From contig CBDCNI010000001.1 in assembly GCA_965219175.1 (NCBI GenBank), positions 868,001-932,000 of the forward strand: DNA of 64,000 nt, in the 5' to 3' direction. The notes beneath the pieces were generated by a model. It saw only the letters and a program-made list of their open reading frames with translations, did no database searches and was not told the DNA's origin. The position numbers and the translations under genes were made by a program. Below are positions 8,163-17,373 of the stretch, one piece after another. The first letter of the stretch is position 1, and each line of letters starts with the position of its first letter. This DNA is from JBBPZK01 sp965219175 (lineage in GTDB: Bacteria > Actinomycetota > Rubrobacteria > Rubrobacterales > Rubrobacteraceae).

Positions 8163-9185
8163 CTACGCAGCCTGCTCCATGTCTTCGGAGTATTTGCCGT
8201 CGCGGGCGGCGCTGTTCATCTTCGCCCGGTGGTAGAAGGCCTTCTGCGCCTCCTCGGCGTTGCCGGACTCGCCTTTCCAGATCTCCATAGGCTTCTCCTG
8301 GAGCGCGCGGGCGTAGGAGAAACTCAGTGTCCACGGCAAATTGTCGTACATGCTGTTCATCGCGTTTAAGTGGGCGGTCGCCTGCAACGCGGTCTGTCCC
8401 CCCGAGAGGAAGACGATGCCCGGCACGGCGGCCGGCACGCTTCGGCGCAGGCATTCGACTGTGGCCTGAGCTACCTCCTCGACCCCGGACTGGTTATCGG
8501 CCCCCTTGCCGGAGATGACCATGTTCGGCTTCAAGAGGGTCCCTGTAAGCTCCACGCCCTGCTCGTAGAGGGCTCTGTAGGTCGCGCGAAGCATCCACTC
8601 GCTCGCCTCGAAGCACTGCTCGATGGAGTGGTCGCCGTCGATCAAGACTTCCGGCTCGACTATCGGGACGATGCCCGCCTCCTGGCAGAAAGCCGCGTAC
8701 AAACCGAGCGCGCGGGCGTTGTCCTCGATACAGCGGGCTGTGGGAGTGCCGTCGCCAATAGTTATGACCGCCCGCCACTTCCCGAAGCGCGCCCCCATCC
8801 CGACGTACTCCTCTAGACGGCTACCGAGTCCGTCGAGCCCCTGGGTGAACTTTTCGCCCGGCGAGAGAGGCAGGTTTACTGTGCTACCGTCCACCTTGAT
8901 GCCTGGAACGATGTTCTGCTTTTCGAGTAGCTCCGGCATCGGCGTCCCGTCGGAGGAATTCTGGCGGATGGTCTCGTCGTACAGGATCACCCCGGACAAA
9001 AACTCCCCGATACCCTCCGTGGTGAACAGCATCTCCCGATACTCTTTGCGACTCTGCTCGTCCGACTCTATCCCGACGTTCTCGAAACGTTTCCCTATCG
9101 TCCCGAGGCTCTCGTCGGCGGCCAGGATACCCCGGCCCGGAGACAGAAGCTCTTGCACAGTGTTTTCGAGCTTTTGCAGGTCCAT
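8163..9185 (-). CDS. Class I fructose-bisphosphate aldolase
   Basis: 340 residues, the usual length for bacterial class I enzymes of the eukaryote-like type. Recognisable blocks are G-R-G-I-L-A-A-D-E-S (17-26), I-K-V-D (96-99), I-V-P-I-V-E-P-E (172-179) and L-L-K-P-N-M-V (217-223), in which K219 is the expected Schiff-base lysine. It cleaves or forms fructose-1,6-bisphosphate in glycolysis/gluconeogenesis in the cytoplasm. The ATG is preceded by a GAAAGAAT-type purine stretch. The interrupted VOC gene follows 10 nt downstream. Confidence 0.95.
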   Translation of the reverse strand: MDLQKLENTVQELLSPGRGILAADESLGTIGKRFENVGIESDEQSRKEYREMLFTTEGIGEFLSGVILYDETIRQNSSDGTPMPELLEKQNIVPGIKVDGSTVNLPLSPGEKFTQGLDGLGSRLEEYVGMGARFGKWRAVITIGDGTPTARCIEDNARALGLYAAFCQEAGIVPIVEPEVLIDGDHSIEQCFEASEWMLRATYRALYEQGVELTGTLLKPNMVISGKGADNQSGVEEVAQATVECLRRSVPAAVPGIVFLSGGQTALQATAHLNAMNSMYDNLPWTLSFSYARALQEKPMEIWKGESGNAEEAQKAFYHRAKMNSAARDGKYSEDMEQAA

Positions 9186-9346
9186 AATTCTTTCCCTTCT
9201 CTATCCTCGAAATGTCCTGAAGAGAATATAGCAAAGGCTTCGTCACCGTGAACCGCCGAACAAGATCTGCGTAACTATAACTGGAGCCATCCTGGAACCA
9301 TCGTCTTTATGATAGGTTAGGAACCCACTACGAGAGGGAGAAGTCC

Positions 9347-11401
9347 ATGGCGAACCGTCTGGCGCTAGAGACGAGCCCATACCTGCTCCAGCATAAGGAC
9401 AACCCGGTTGACTGGCATCCGTGGGGCGAAGAAGCGCTCGCAAAAGCGCGGACCGAAGACAAAGCTATCTTGCTCTCCGTCGGGTACTCCGCGTGCCACT
9501 GGTGCCACGTCATGGAGCGCGAGTCCTTCGAGGACGAGGCGACCGCGCAGATAATGAACGAGCACTTCGTCAGCGTGAAGGTGGATCGGGAAGAGCGTCC
9601 GGACATCGATTCGATCTACATGTCCGCCCTCCAGGCCATGACCCGCGGCGGCGGCTGGCCGATGACCGTCTTCCTGACCCCCGACGGCGCCCCATTCTAC
9701 GCCGGCACCTACTTCCCGCCCGTCCCGAGTCGTGGACTCCCCTCCTTCCAGCAGCTACTTATAAGCATGGCAGACGCTTACGAGAACCGCCGCGACGAGG
9801 TCCTCCAGAGCGCGCAATCCGTCCGTGAATACCTCCAGACCGCAACCGGGGTCGCCATGCCCGAAGCGGAGACCACCTCCAGCGTAGAACTGCTGGACCG
9901 GGCTGCGGAGGCCCTGATACAGCAGCTGGACCGGCGTTTCGGCGGCTTCGGCGGCGCGCCCAAGTTCCCCCAGACGATGAACCTGGAAGTATTGCTCCGT
10001 CACCACCGCCGCACCGGAGACCGGGCCGCCCTCTCCGGGGTCGAGGATACCTTACGCGCGATGGCGAACGGTGGCATCTACGACCATCTCGGCGGCGGCT
10101 TCGCTCGCTACTCCGTGGACCAGTACTGGCTCGTGCCGCACTTCGAGAAGATGCTCTACGACAACGCCCTGCTCGCGAGGATTTACCTGGAGACCTACCA
10201 GGCGACCGGCGACCCTTTCTACCGCCGAATCGCCGAAGAGACCCTGGATTACATATCCCGCGACATGACGAGCCCCGAAGGAGGCTTCTACTCAGCCGAA
10301 GACGCCGACTCCGAGGGCGAAGAGGGCAAATTCTACGTCTGGACGCCGGACGAGATAGAGGAGGTCCGTGAGCCCGAAGACGCGAAGCTTGCCCTTCGCT
10401 ACTGGGACGTAACGGAGCGGGGCAACTTCGAGGGCAAGAATATACTGAACGTACCCCGTCCGCCGGAAGCAATCGCCTCCGAGTTCGGCCTTACGGTCGA
10501 AGAGTTGGAGGGCAAGATCGGGGGCATCCGCGACAAGCTATTCGAGGCGCGCGAGGAACGTGTCCGACCCGGACTCGACGATAAGGTACTCGCCGCATGG
10601 AACGGCCTCATGCTCCGCTCCTTCGCCCTCGCCGCCAGGGCTCTGGACCGCGACGACTACCGACGGATCGCCGAAAAGAATGCCGCTTTCTTGCTGGACA
10701 AATTGTGGACGGGAGGGCGTCTCCGTCGTTCGTACAAAGGCGGTCAGGCGAAGTTCAACGGCTACCTGGAAGACTACGCGATGGTCGCCGATGGGCTCGT
10801 TGCTCTGTACGAAGCGACCTTCGACGCGCGTTGGCTCCGCGAGGCCGAAGCTCTCGCGGACGCCATAAACGAGTTGTTCTGGGACGAAGAACGCAAAGCC
10901 TTCTACGACACGCCCGCCGACCACGAGAAGCTCGTCACCCGGCCGAGGGATGTGTATGACAATGCTGCTCCCTCCGGCAACTCGGTCGCGACCGAAGTCC
11001 TGCTGAAGCTCTCGCTCCTTCTCGACCGGGACGACTACCGTCAGAGGGCCGAAACTGTTCTAGAAGAGATGGCCGGCGGTTTGGAAAAGCTCCCCGGAGC
11101 TTTCGGACGGCTGCTCTGCGCGCTGGACTTCTCTACCTCCCGACCGTATGAGATCGCCCTGGTCGGCGACCCCGAGAAAGACGACACCCGCTCCCTCCTA
11201 GAAGCCGTCTATTCAAATTACCTGCCGAACAAGGTAGTTGCGGGCCACGACCCCGACGATATAGAGGCCGAGATGCTGATACCGCTCCTGGCAGACCGTC
11301 CGATGCGGAACGGTAAGGCGACCGCCTACGTCTGTGAGGGCTACGCCTGCCAGAGCCCGACGACAGACCAGGAGGAGTTGGCCGAGCAGCTACGGCGATG
11401 A
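9347..11401 (+). CDS. DUF255 / YyaL-type thioredoxin-domain protein
   Basis: 684 residues, full length for the YyaL/SPATA20 family. The N-terminal thioredoxin-like DUF255 domain contains the redox motif C50-H-W-C53 and the conserved M-E-R-E-S-F-E-D after it. The remainder is the alpha/alpha toroid region related to six-hairpin glycosidases and N-acylglucosamine 2-epimerases (for example F-G-G-F-G-G-A-P-K-F-P-Q near residue 200). The biochemical role of the family is not established; a redox-linked cytoplasmic role is inferred. The start at ATG 9347 is preceded by a GAGAGGGAGAAG ribosome site. Confidence 0.9.
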   Translation: MANRLALETSPYLLQHKDNPVDWHPWGEEALAKARTEDKAILLSVGYSACHWCHVMERESFEDEATAQIMNEHFVSVKVDREERPDIDSIYMSALQAMTRGGGWPMTVFLTPDGAPFYAGTYFPPVPSRGLPSFQQLLISMADAYENRRDEVLQSAQSVREYLQTATGVAMPEAETTSSVELLDRAAEALIQQLDRRFGGFGGAPKFPQTMNLEVLLRHHRRTGDRAALSGVEDTLRAMANGGIYDHLGGGFARYSVDQYWLVPHFEKMLYDNALLARIYLETYQATGDPFYRRIAEETLDYISRDMTSPEGGFYSAEDADSEGEEGKFYVWTPDEIEEVREPEDAKLALRYWDVTERGNFEGKNILNVPRPPEAIASEFGLTVEELEGKIGGIRDKLFEAREERVRPGLDDKVLAAWNGLMLRSFALAARALDRDDYRRIAEKNAAFLLDKLWTGGRLRRSYKGGQAKFNGYLEDYAMVADGLVALYEATFDARWLREAEALADAINELFWDEERKAFYDTPADHEKLVTRPRDVYDNAAPSGNSVATEVLLKLSLLLDRDDYRQRAETVLEEMAGGLEKLPGAFGRLLCALDFSTSRPYEIALVGDPEKDDTRSLLEAVYSNYLPNKVVAGHDPDDIEAEMLIPLLADRPMRNGKATAYVCEGYACQSPTTDQEELAEQLRR

Positions 11402-11563
11402 GTGGGAACGTGCATGTTCGAGGTCGCGGCTATCGGTTGCGTGGGATGAGCGCTCGCAACTCTACTCTACAGGAATACCTCTCGCATCCTGGTGTGATCT
11501 CCGCAGAAGGTTGGATATTTTGCATTCCCTGGAAGGGGGTTTGTCCAGGACAATTATCTACTC

Positions 11564-11590
11564 GGGATACTCTAGGATTGAGAGTATCCC
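11564..11590. terminator. Perfect 10-bp inverted repeat between convergent genes
   Basis: GGGATACTCT (11564-11573) and AGAGTATCCC (11581-11590) flank a 7-nt loop, about 160 nt past the DUF255 gene and 20 nt from the end of the convergent ASCH gene. Neither side has a T-run, so termination is possible but not certain; a protein-binding site is the alternative. Confidence 0.45.
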
Positions 11591-11609
11591 TATCGTCCCG
11601 TATAACGAG

Positions 11610-12077
11610 CTACCTGTGAATCACCCGAAACCGCTCGCACACGAGTGGCATATCCGGCGCCGGCTCACGTCCTATGTTCGGAAGCGTGCGTGAGAAGAAA
11701 CGCCAGTGGGCTTCCCGCCAGTACTTCAGGGATCGATCTCCCTCTCCTTCTTCGCAAGCGAACGAGGCATCGACTTCCTCGTACGTACGTACTTCGACCT
11801 CAGTCGTCTCTATAACGCACAGCGGCTCGCCGCTTCCATCCAGCACGATAGCTTTCTCTCCCATCGCCGGTAGAGCAGAACCTTCCGCCTCCCACTCCCA
11901 AAGGGCGGAGCAAGTCGCCGTTTTCGTTCCGTCGGCGACCAGCGTGCCAAGCTCGTCCGCCATCTGTGGAGAGTCGCCGAAACCCTCTGCTTCGTACCGC
12001 GCGTCGCGCACCGGCGAACCTTCCGGAAGCGTGTCCAGATACTTTCGCCAGTACGCCTCGATCCTATCGTCGTCCAC
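11610..12077 (-). CDS. ASCH domain protein
   Basis: 155 residues. The order of motifs is that of the ASCH family: an N-terminal W-x-x-Y-L helix, F-G-D-S-P-Q-M-A-D-E-L, G-T-K-T-A-T-C-S, an L-C-V-I-E-T-T-E-V strand with V-x-x-x-x-Y-E-E-V-D, E-G-E-G-D-R-S-L-x-Y-W-R, and a final M-P-L-V-C-E-R-F-R-V strand. ASCH domains resemble PUA domains and are thought to bind RNA or modified nucleosides; some members hydrolyse N4-acetylcytidine. A similar nucleoside-related role is an inference. It is followed upstream by the acetamidase gene on the same strand. Confidence 0.85.
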   Translation of the reverse strand: MDDDRIEAYWRKYLDTLPEGSPVRDARYEAEGFGDSPQMADELGTLVADGTKTATCSALWEWEAEGSALPAMGEKAIVLDGSGEPLCVIETTEVEVRTYEEVDASFACEEGEGDRSLKYWREAHWRFFSRTLPNIGREPAPDMPLVCERFRVIHR

Positions 12078-12126
12078 AGTCGCTCCTGCTTCCGTGTCTG
12101 AAAAGTACGCGCCCTACCGCAAGCCT

Positions 12127-13059
12127 CTACCGGAAGATAGATAGCGGCAGGTAGGAAGAGACGATCCAATTCGGCTGGTCAACGACCTCGCTGATCTTGA
12201 GGTCCACAACCAGACTCGCCAGCAAATACGCATCGACCGGCTCCATATCGTAAGTCCCGCTGACATGCTCGACCATCGCCCTTAGCGAGTCTTTCGTCGC
12301 TTCCATGAGGTCGGTGTTTACGCCCATCGTCGCGTACCAGCCGGCTCCCTCGGACTTCGGTATGAGGTCGCCGGGGGTATGGAACTGCGGAGCGGGAAGG
12401 CTCTTTCCTTTTACGAGGTTGAAGCGCAGGGCGGCGTACATTGGACACTCGATGCCGGTTACGCAGACTTCACCGTCGCCCTGGGCGGCGTGGGCGTCGC
12501 CGCAGGAGAAGAGGGCGCCTGAGACCTGGATCGGCAGGTACAGGGTGCTGCCTTTCGTGATGTGGCGCGTGTCCATGTTGCCGCCGAAGGGTCCGGGAGG
12601 CATGATCTGGAGCTTCTCAGAGCCCGCCGGACAGACGCCCATCGTCCCGAAGAAAGGCTCTATCGGGATGGCTATATCGTCCCTGAACATCGTGTAGTCG
12701 CCGTTGGTAAGGTCGAATACCTTCAGGTGGGCGTCGGGGAAGTCGTCCGCGAGCAGCCCGGAGCCCGGTAGCACTGCCGTCCAGCCCCAACCCTGAGTGC
12801 GGATGTCCAGGATCTCGACCTCCAGAGTGTCGCCCGGCTCTGCTCCTTCCACGGCGACAGGCCCGGCCAGTGGGTAGACTCGGGACCAGTCGAAAGAGCC
12901 GATAGCTTCGGCGGTTGAGTCCGGGGAGATCTGCCCATCACTCACCTCACGCGTCCGGTAGACGACGGTGTCGCCGGACTCGATAGTCAACGCCGGCTCC
13001 AACTCGTTGTCCCACAGGTAGTGGACCGTATCCTCTGAAAAGTAGTGTGTCTTCGGCAT
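12127..13059 (-). CDS. Acetamidase/formamidase family protein
   Basis: 310 residues. The FmdA/AmdA pattern is clear: G-D-T-V-V-Y, P-L-A-G-P-V-A-V-E-G-A-E-P-G-D-T-L-E-V, I-P-I-E-P-F-F-G-T-M-G-V-C-P, G-G-N-M-D-T-R-H-I-x-x-G-S-T-L-Y-L-P, and G-A-L-F-S-C-G-D-A-H-A-A-Q-G-D-G-E-V. These are zinc-dependent amidases that release ammonia from formamide, acetamide or related small amides. The exact substrate is not determined. The start at ATG 13059 follows a GGGAGGTTCGAGGC ribosome region. Confidence 0.9.
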   Translation of the reverse strand: MPKTHYFSEDTVHYLWDNELEPALTIESGDTVVYRTREVSDGQISPDSTAEAIGSFDWSRVYPLAGPVAVEGAEPGDTLEVEILDIRTQGWGWTAVLPGSGLLADDFPDAHLKVFDLTNGDYTMFRDDIAIPIEPFFGTMGVCPAGSEKLQIMPPGPFGGNMDTRHITKGSTLYLPIQVSGALFSCGDAHAAQGDGEVCVTGIECPMYAALRFNLVKGKSLPAPQFHTPGDLIPKSEGAGWYATMGVNTDLMEATKDSLRAMVEHVSGTYDMEPVDAYLLASLVVDLKISEVVDQPNWIVSSYLPLSIFR

Positions 13060-13123
13060 CGCCTCGAACCTCCCGATCTCTGCGTAATTTCCTCGACTCG
13101 CCGGATAATCTCAGGTCGGCCCG

Positions 13124-13537
13124 CTAATTTCCACCTCCCGCAGCCCGGACGACCACGGCCACGCCCCTGAAACCGACGACTTCGACCTCCGCACCGCGAT
13201 CCAGCGACCCGGCTTCCGGGTCTTCTGGGTAAGCTTTCCACAACTCACCGTGGACGAAGACCATCCCGTCCGAGTTCGAGGAGACCCGGCGCCTCACCAC
13301 TCCTACCTCCCCGATCATGGCTTCCTTCCCGGTGCTGACCGGCCAACGACTCGTCTCGACACCCGCAAGCGTGAACCTGACCACGGAATACACGCCCGCT
13401 ACCAGAGGTATGAGCAATAAATAAGGTGAGAAACCAAACCTCTCGCTAAAGCTCAACGCCTGCCCGACGAGCGCCGGTCTCCAAGACGCAGCCGCGAGCA
13501 ATGTTATGAAGAGGGAATGGACTCCGTATTGCATCAT
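13124..13537 (-). CDS. NfeD-like membrane protein
   Basis: 137 residues. One or two hydrophobic segments (about 8-30 and 38-58) are followed by a compact beta-rich domain with the NfeD OB-fold pattern: M-I-G-E-V-G-V-V, then V-F-V-H-G-E-L-W-K-A, then G-A-E-V-E-V-V-G-F-R-G-V-A-V-V-V. NfeD short forms usually pair with membrane stomatin-like proteins or proteases, but none is seen next to it. It may help membrane protein quality control (inference). Confidence 0.75.
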   Translation of the reverse strand: MMQYGVHSLFITLLAAASWRPALVGQALSFSERFGFSPYLLLIPLVAGVYSVVRFTLAGVETSRWPVSTGKEAMIGEVGVVRRRVSSNSDGMVFVHGELWKAYPEDPEAGSLDRGAEVEVVGFRGVAVVVRAAGGGN

Positions 13538-13590
13538 TGGTGCAATATTTTACTATTCTGCTGAATGTGATGGGGTGTTGGCTGTTGCTT

Positions 13591-14850
13591 TTAGGCTCTC
13601 TCCAGGGCTTGTTCTATGTCCTGGATCACATCTTCCGGGTGCTCTATCCCGACGGAGAGCCGGATGAGATTCTCCTTCACACCGAGTCGCTCCCGGCGGG
13701 CGGGTGAGAATTCCCGGTGCGAGGAGGTCGCCGGGTGTATCGCCAGCGTGTAGACGTCGCCGAGGCTCGGCGCGCGCACGCAGAGCTTCAGGGCGTTCAG
13801 GAACCGGAAAGCACCCTCGCGAGCCTCTTCGCGGTCTTCCCCGGTCGCAAGCTCGAAGGAGACCAGGCCACCGGGCGAAGAGAGCACGCGCCGCGCGACT
13901 TCACCGTCTGGGTGTCCCTTGAGACCGGGGTAGTTCACCTTCGCCACTTTCGGATGGGCGTCGAGATAGGTGGCGACCTCTTCCGCGTTTTCGCATTGGC
14001 GTTCCATGCGCAGGTGTAGAGTTTTGAGGCCCCGGAGGGCGAGCCAGGACTCGAAAGTTCCGAGCACGCCGCCGACGAGCTTGCGGAGCTGGGCGAGCGC
14101 GGCGTCGTAGGGAGCGCCGGCGGCGACCACGCCCGCCGTGATGTCTCCGTGTCCGGAGATGTACTTGGTGGCGCTGTGGACCACGATGTCCGCCCCGAGT
14201 TCCAGGGGACGTTGCAGATAGGGGCTCCCGAAAGTGTTGTCCACGACCAGCGCGGCTCCCGACTCGCGGGTGAGCCCGGCGATGCGGGGAACATCGGCCA
14301 CCCGCAACAGGGGGTTGGAGATCGACTCGATCACGACAGCCCGAGGCGACAACTCCGCCAGCTTCTTCTCCACCGCGTCGAGGTCGTGTATGTCCACGAA
14401 ACTCGTCTCGACCCCGGCCGCCCCGAAGACCTGCACCAGCAGGGCCGCCGTGGAGCCGTAGAGTTGCTCCGCCGCGAGAACCGTCGACCCCGGCGTGAGC
14501 TCCGTAGCCGCGAAGGCAGCGTGCAGGGCGGCCATCCCGGAGGCGAACGCGAACGCCCGAGACTCGCCTGCGGGGTCCTCCAGGGCGGACATAGCTTCTT
14601 CGAAGGCGGCTACCGTCGGGTTGTCGTAGCGACTGTAGCTGTAGCCCGGCTCCTCTCCGCCGAGCACCCGATCCGTCGTCTCGATATTCGGGTGCCAGAA
14701 AGTCGTCGAGGCGTAAATGGGCGTCGAGGTCGGATGATAGTTCCCGTTCGACTGTGCGTCCACGTCTCCGCTCCGGCGCTCGCCCGCGTGGACGGCCCTG
14801 GTCTCGAAGCGTTCCGTCTGTTCCTTATTCTGTTCGGGCTCTTGTTTCAT
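13591..14850 (-). CDS. Trans-sulfuration PLP enzyme (cystathionine gamma-synthase/lyase family)
   Basis: 419 residues. The Cys/Met metabolism PLP fold is evident: Y-S-R-Y-x-N-P-T near 72-79, the F-A-S-G-M-A-A segment, D-N-T-F-G-S-P-Y (204-211) and the S-A-T-K-Y-I-S-G-H motif in which K229 binds pyridoxal phosphate. Members make cystathionine or homocysteine, or cleave cystathionine/methionine; sequence alone does not choose between these. The promoter appears to have its -10 box (TAGTAT) 7 nt before the ATG, giving a leaderless mRNA. A 17-nt palindrome at 14900-14916 sits just upstream and may be the regulatory site. Confidence 0.9.
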   Translation of the reverse strand: MKQEPEQNKEQTERFETRAVHAGERRSGDVDAQSNGNYHPTSTPIYASTTFWHPNIETTDRVLGGEEPGYSYSRYDNPTVAAFEEAMSALEDPAGESRAFAFASGMAALHAAFAATELTPGSTVLAAEQLYGSTAALLVQVFGAAGVETSFVDIHDLDAVEKKLAELSPRAVVIESISNPLLRVADVPRIAGLTRESGAALVVDNTFGSPYLQRPLELGADIVVHSATKYISGHGDITAGVVAAGAPYDAALAQLRKLVGGVLGTFESWLALRGLKTLHLRMERQCENAEEVATYLDAHPKVAKVNYPGLKGHPDGEVARRVLSSPGGLVSFELATGEDREEAREGAFRFLNALKLCVRAPSLGDVYTLAIHPATSSHREFSPARRERLGVKENLIRLSVGIEHPEDVIQDIEQALERA

Positions 14851-14857
14851 GCGGCCT

Positions 14858-14863
14858 ATACTA
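14858..14863 (-). promoter_or_regulatory. Candidate -10 box giving a leaderless transcript
   Basis: On the minus strand TAGTAT lies 7 nt before the ATG of the trans-sulfuration enzyme. Transcription would begin at or next to the A of the start codon, and no ribosome site is visible. No strong -35 box was seen. Confidence 0.4.
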
Positions 14864-14899
14864 GCGTACGGACGCTATCGGCGTCGAACCTGACAAGAG

Positions 14900-14916
14900 G
14901 TTCTCTAATAGAGAAC
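14900..14916. promoter_or_regulatory. 17-nt perfect palindrome upstream of the trans-sulfuration gene
   Basis: GTTCTCT-AAT-AGAGAAC, two 7-bp arms with a 3-nt spacer, 50-66 nt upstream of the predicted transcription start of the PLP enzyme gene. It has the form of a dimeric regulator operator; the regulator is unknown. Confidence 0.5.
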
Positions 14917-15050
14917 GCGGAGACCTCGACCGAGTGCCCGGTTCTGGCGAACGAGCATCGGAAGGCCGGACGCTAAGGCTACGTCGCGGGCCGTGAGAAC
15001 GAGCGTTCTGAAAGACTATGCGTTCCGTGGATCCGGTTCGGGGCGCCCGT

Positions 15051-15386
15051 CTAGCTTTGCTCGCCCAACTCTACGACAGCAAGGCGCAGGTCCTCGGCCA
15101 TGCCGCTATGGCCGTACTTCTCGGCCTGCTCTATGCCTTTCTCGTAGGAAGCCAGGGCCTCATCGCGCCGATCCAAGCGCGTAAGGACCTCTCCCAACCG
15201 GGCGTAAGCGTTGCCCTCGTCGTCGGGCTGGACAGCGACGTAGTGTTCCAGCGTGACCGCCTCATCTTCCAACCGCCCGGCTTTCTGGTACTCGTTCGCG
15301 AGCGCGAGCAACCCCGTGGGATTGTCGGGGTTGTCGGCCAACATCCGCTCGAAGTAATCTATCCTGTTCTCCGCGTTCTCCATCAA
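15051..15386 (-). CDS. Tetratricopeptide repeat protein
   Basis: 111 residues, predicted all helical with about two and a half TPR units. Repeat features include N-P-T-G-L-L-A-L-A-N-E-Y-Q-K-A-G-R (22-38), then A-Y-A-R-L-G-E-V-L-T-R-L-D-R-R-D-E-A-L-A-S-Y-E-K-G near 60-84. TPRs mediate protein-protein contacts; no partner is evident. An AGGAGGATC ribosome site precedes the start, which could be either of the two adjacent ATG codons. No signal peptide. Confidence 0.8.
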   Translation of the reverse strand: MMENAENRIDYFERMLADNPDNPTGLLALANEYQKAGRLEDEAVTLEHYVAVQPDDEGNAYARLGEVLTRLDRRDEALASYEKGIEQAEKYGHSGMAEDLRLAVVELGEQS

Positions 15387-15620
15387 AAGATCCTCCTGTC
15401 GATATTGCCTCCTGGTAGACCAGTATAGGTTACCGGTGCGCTGTTCTCGGGCGGTAGAAGACAGCGCACCGGAGACGCTGACTGCTCCTGGACGCTGCCG
15501 ACGCCGGGTTTCTCTTTACACATGCGGCTCACCGCTCTCGGTGCAAATTACTTCGGCCCGTGGCAGGCTCTGTAAGGGCGTAGGCTTGATCGGGGAAGAT
15601 GTGGCGGCAATTCTGTCACC

Positions 15621-16280
15621 GTGAGATACTCCTCTCTATTCATGGGCGGATCTCGCTTACTCTCGATGTTCATCATCGCCATCGTGCTCTTCTTCGGCAT
15701 AGTGGCGGTCCTCGGCTACCTCGGCGCTAGGGCCGTACAGGCCAACCGCGACCACAAAGCACAGAGCGGACGGGCGGAGCTACAAAACCCAAACATTAAG
15801 ATCACGGACGCCCAGAACCTCTCCTTCGACCCGCGCGACGAAAAGGCTCTTCTGAAGAACTCCGAGGAAGTCTTTAGCGGACGGGTGGAGAAGGTAACCG
15901 GCCGGGAGGACAACCACCCGATGCCGTTTTTGGAGGGGTGGTCTTCCCAGGCCCAGTTTCGGGTCAGGGTCTCGCGGGTGGTCAAAGTCGGTTCGGGAAA
16001 CTTGCTGAAGAGAGGACAGACCCTCACGGTAAACCAGCTCGGCGTGCCGCCGCCGGATGCGAAGGCGAGGGTGGATCTAGCGAACGAGTACAACAATCAC
16101 CTGATACCGGCGCGGATACTCCAAGTTGGGAGAAACTACATTTTCGCCACGGAGTACAATAGGTCAAAAGATTGGCATAGTACCCGTGTGGACCCCTTCG
16201 GGTGGATGTGCCTGGGAGAGAATGTCTCCAAGAAAGAGGCGCGCGAGGTCCGCGGACTCGACTCGGGCAAAGCCCAATAA
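15621..16280 (+). CDS. Membrane-anchored extracellular protein of unknown function
   Basis: 219 residues. A hydrophobic segment at about residues 13-38 acts as a signal anchor, and the rest is predicted outside the cell. The domain contains E-E-V-F-S-G-R-V-E-K-V-T-G, F-R-V-R-V-S-R-V-V-K-V and G-Q-T-L-T-V-N-Q-L-G, a beta-rich pattern seen in small secreted proteins of Gram-positives; I cannot name the family. The start is probably GTG 15621, or ATG 15642. A lipoprotein gene follows about 100 nt downstream on the same strand. Confidence 0.65.
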   Translation: MRYSSLFMGGSRLLSMFIIAIVLFFGIVAVLGYLGARAVQANRDHKAQSGRAELQNPNIKITDAQNLSFDPRDEKALLKNSEEVFSGRVEKVTGREDNHPMPFLEGWSSQAQFRVRVSRVVKVGSGNLLKRGQTLTVNQLGVPPPDAKARVDLANEYNNHLIPARILQVGRNYIFATEYNRSKDWHSTRVDPFGWMCLGENVSKKEAREVRGLDSGKAQ

Positions 16281-16378
16281 TGTAGCGAATAACCTATCTC
16301 TCGACCCTACTAATCTTTCCCAGCCTCTTGTACGATTGGCGACAGAGCAAGAAATTGCGGTGTCAAGGAGGGTGCGCG

Positions 16379-17152
16379 GTGAAGGTTCGAGTCTTGTTTG
16401 GATGGATGGTCGTCTTTATTACGGTCCTGTTGGTTGGCGCGGGCTGTAGTCAGAATTCCGACCAGAGTCAGGCTTTGAAGGATCAGCAACAGAAAAACGA
16501 GGAACTTCAGAAAAAGCTGGATGCTCAGAGTAAGAAACAGGAGGCGGCCAAAAAGCAAGAAGAGACCAAAAAACAGGAGGACTTGCAGCAGCGGATTTCC
16601 AACCTCGAAAAGACGGTAAAGGAGAACAAGAGCAATCCACCCAAGACGAGCAAATCTTCGGAGAAGAGTCAGCCGGAGCAGAAGTCGAACCCTCCCACCG
16701 TGGTTATCCAGAGCAATCCCAACTGGACCGCGCCGCCGTCGCAGGCGCCCCAGGGTGTCGTGGTAGTCTCACCCAACTTCGATGTCCGGGACGTAAACGC
16801 CGAAGAAGCGCAGGCTCTCAACGGGGCCATCGCCTACTATCAGGACGTCGAGCTTGGTGACTATCGTACGACCCACAGCCTTCTCAGCGTGAGCGACCAG
16901 AACCGCTACCCCGTGGACACGTGGGTAAGGATAAACACGGCCCTCGACAGCGCCGCCGGGGCGTTCGTCGTGACCGACGCTTATCCGGAAGATATAGGCA
17001 ACGGCTATCCGACCTACGCCGTGACGGTCGAGGTCTACCTGCCTAACGGCACCTCCTCCAGCCGCAAGACGTACTTTGTCAACGAGGGCAACGGTTACTG
17101 GGCGCACTGGCTGACCCAGGAAGAGATGAACCTGTTCGACAACGCCCTGTAG
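16379..17152 (+). CDS. Lipoprotein with coiled coil and a C-terminal globular domain
   Basis: About 257 residues from GTG 16379, which is preceded by AAGGAGG 7 nt upstream. The signal peptide ends in a lipobox L-V-G-A-G-C. Next comes a Lys/Gln/Glu-rich coiled coil of roughly 60 residues, a Pro/Ser-rich linker, and a folded C-terminal domain of about 125 residues with aromatic pairs (A-Y-Y-Q-D-V-E near its start, N-G-Y-W-A-H-W at its end). The domain resembles NTF2-like secreted domains by pattern, but this is uncertain. It is probably an envelope protein attached to the outer face of the membrane. Confidence 0.7.
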   Translation: MKVRVLFGWMVVFITVLLVGAGCSQNSDQSQALKDQQQKNEELQKKLDAQSKKQEAAKKQEETKKQEDLQQRISNLEKTVKENKSNPPKTSKSSEKSQPEQKSNPPTVVIQSNPNWTAPPSQAPQGVVVVSPNFDVRDVNAEEAQALNGAIAYYQDVELGDYRTTHSLLSVSDQNRYPVDTWVRINTALDSAAGAFVVTDAYPEDIGNGYPTYAVTVEVYLPNGTSSSRKTYFVNEGNGYWAHWLTQEEMNLFDNAL

Positions 17153-17373
17153 ATCTCATGGTCCGTAGCCGCCTTCGGAGTGGTGAGTGTCTCATGTTCG
17201 ACCTGGACGGGGCTCGCGCACGATCCTTGGCCTGGCTCCACCGACTAGGATGGTTTTCGCGCTACAAGCTTACCGAAGTATAGTTCCGTCTAAGAAGGGG
17301 AACTACTTTGAGGATACTACTCTCTTTGCTCGTGGTGTCGGCGTTACTCTTAGCGGTTCGAGGAATGCGTTGC
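17153..17373. other. Intergenic stretch without a convincing gene
   Basis: Region between the coiled-coil lipoprotein and a short minus-strand membrane-peptide frame. No promoter, RNA or coding signal was identified. Confidence 0.4.

Noticed and set aside
14851..14990. SAM riboswitch before the trans-sulfuration gene
   Set aside because: No S-box core sequence, and the promoter seems leaderless, leaving no room for a leader RNA.
15018..15428. Plus-strand frame opposite the TPR gene
   Set aside because: The minus strand has a clear TPR pattern and ribosome site; the plus frame has no family.
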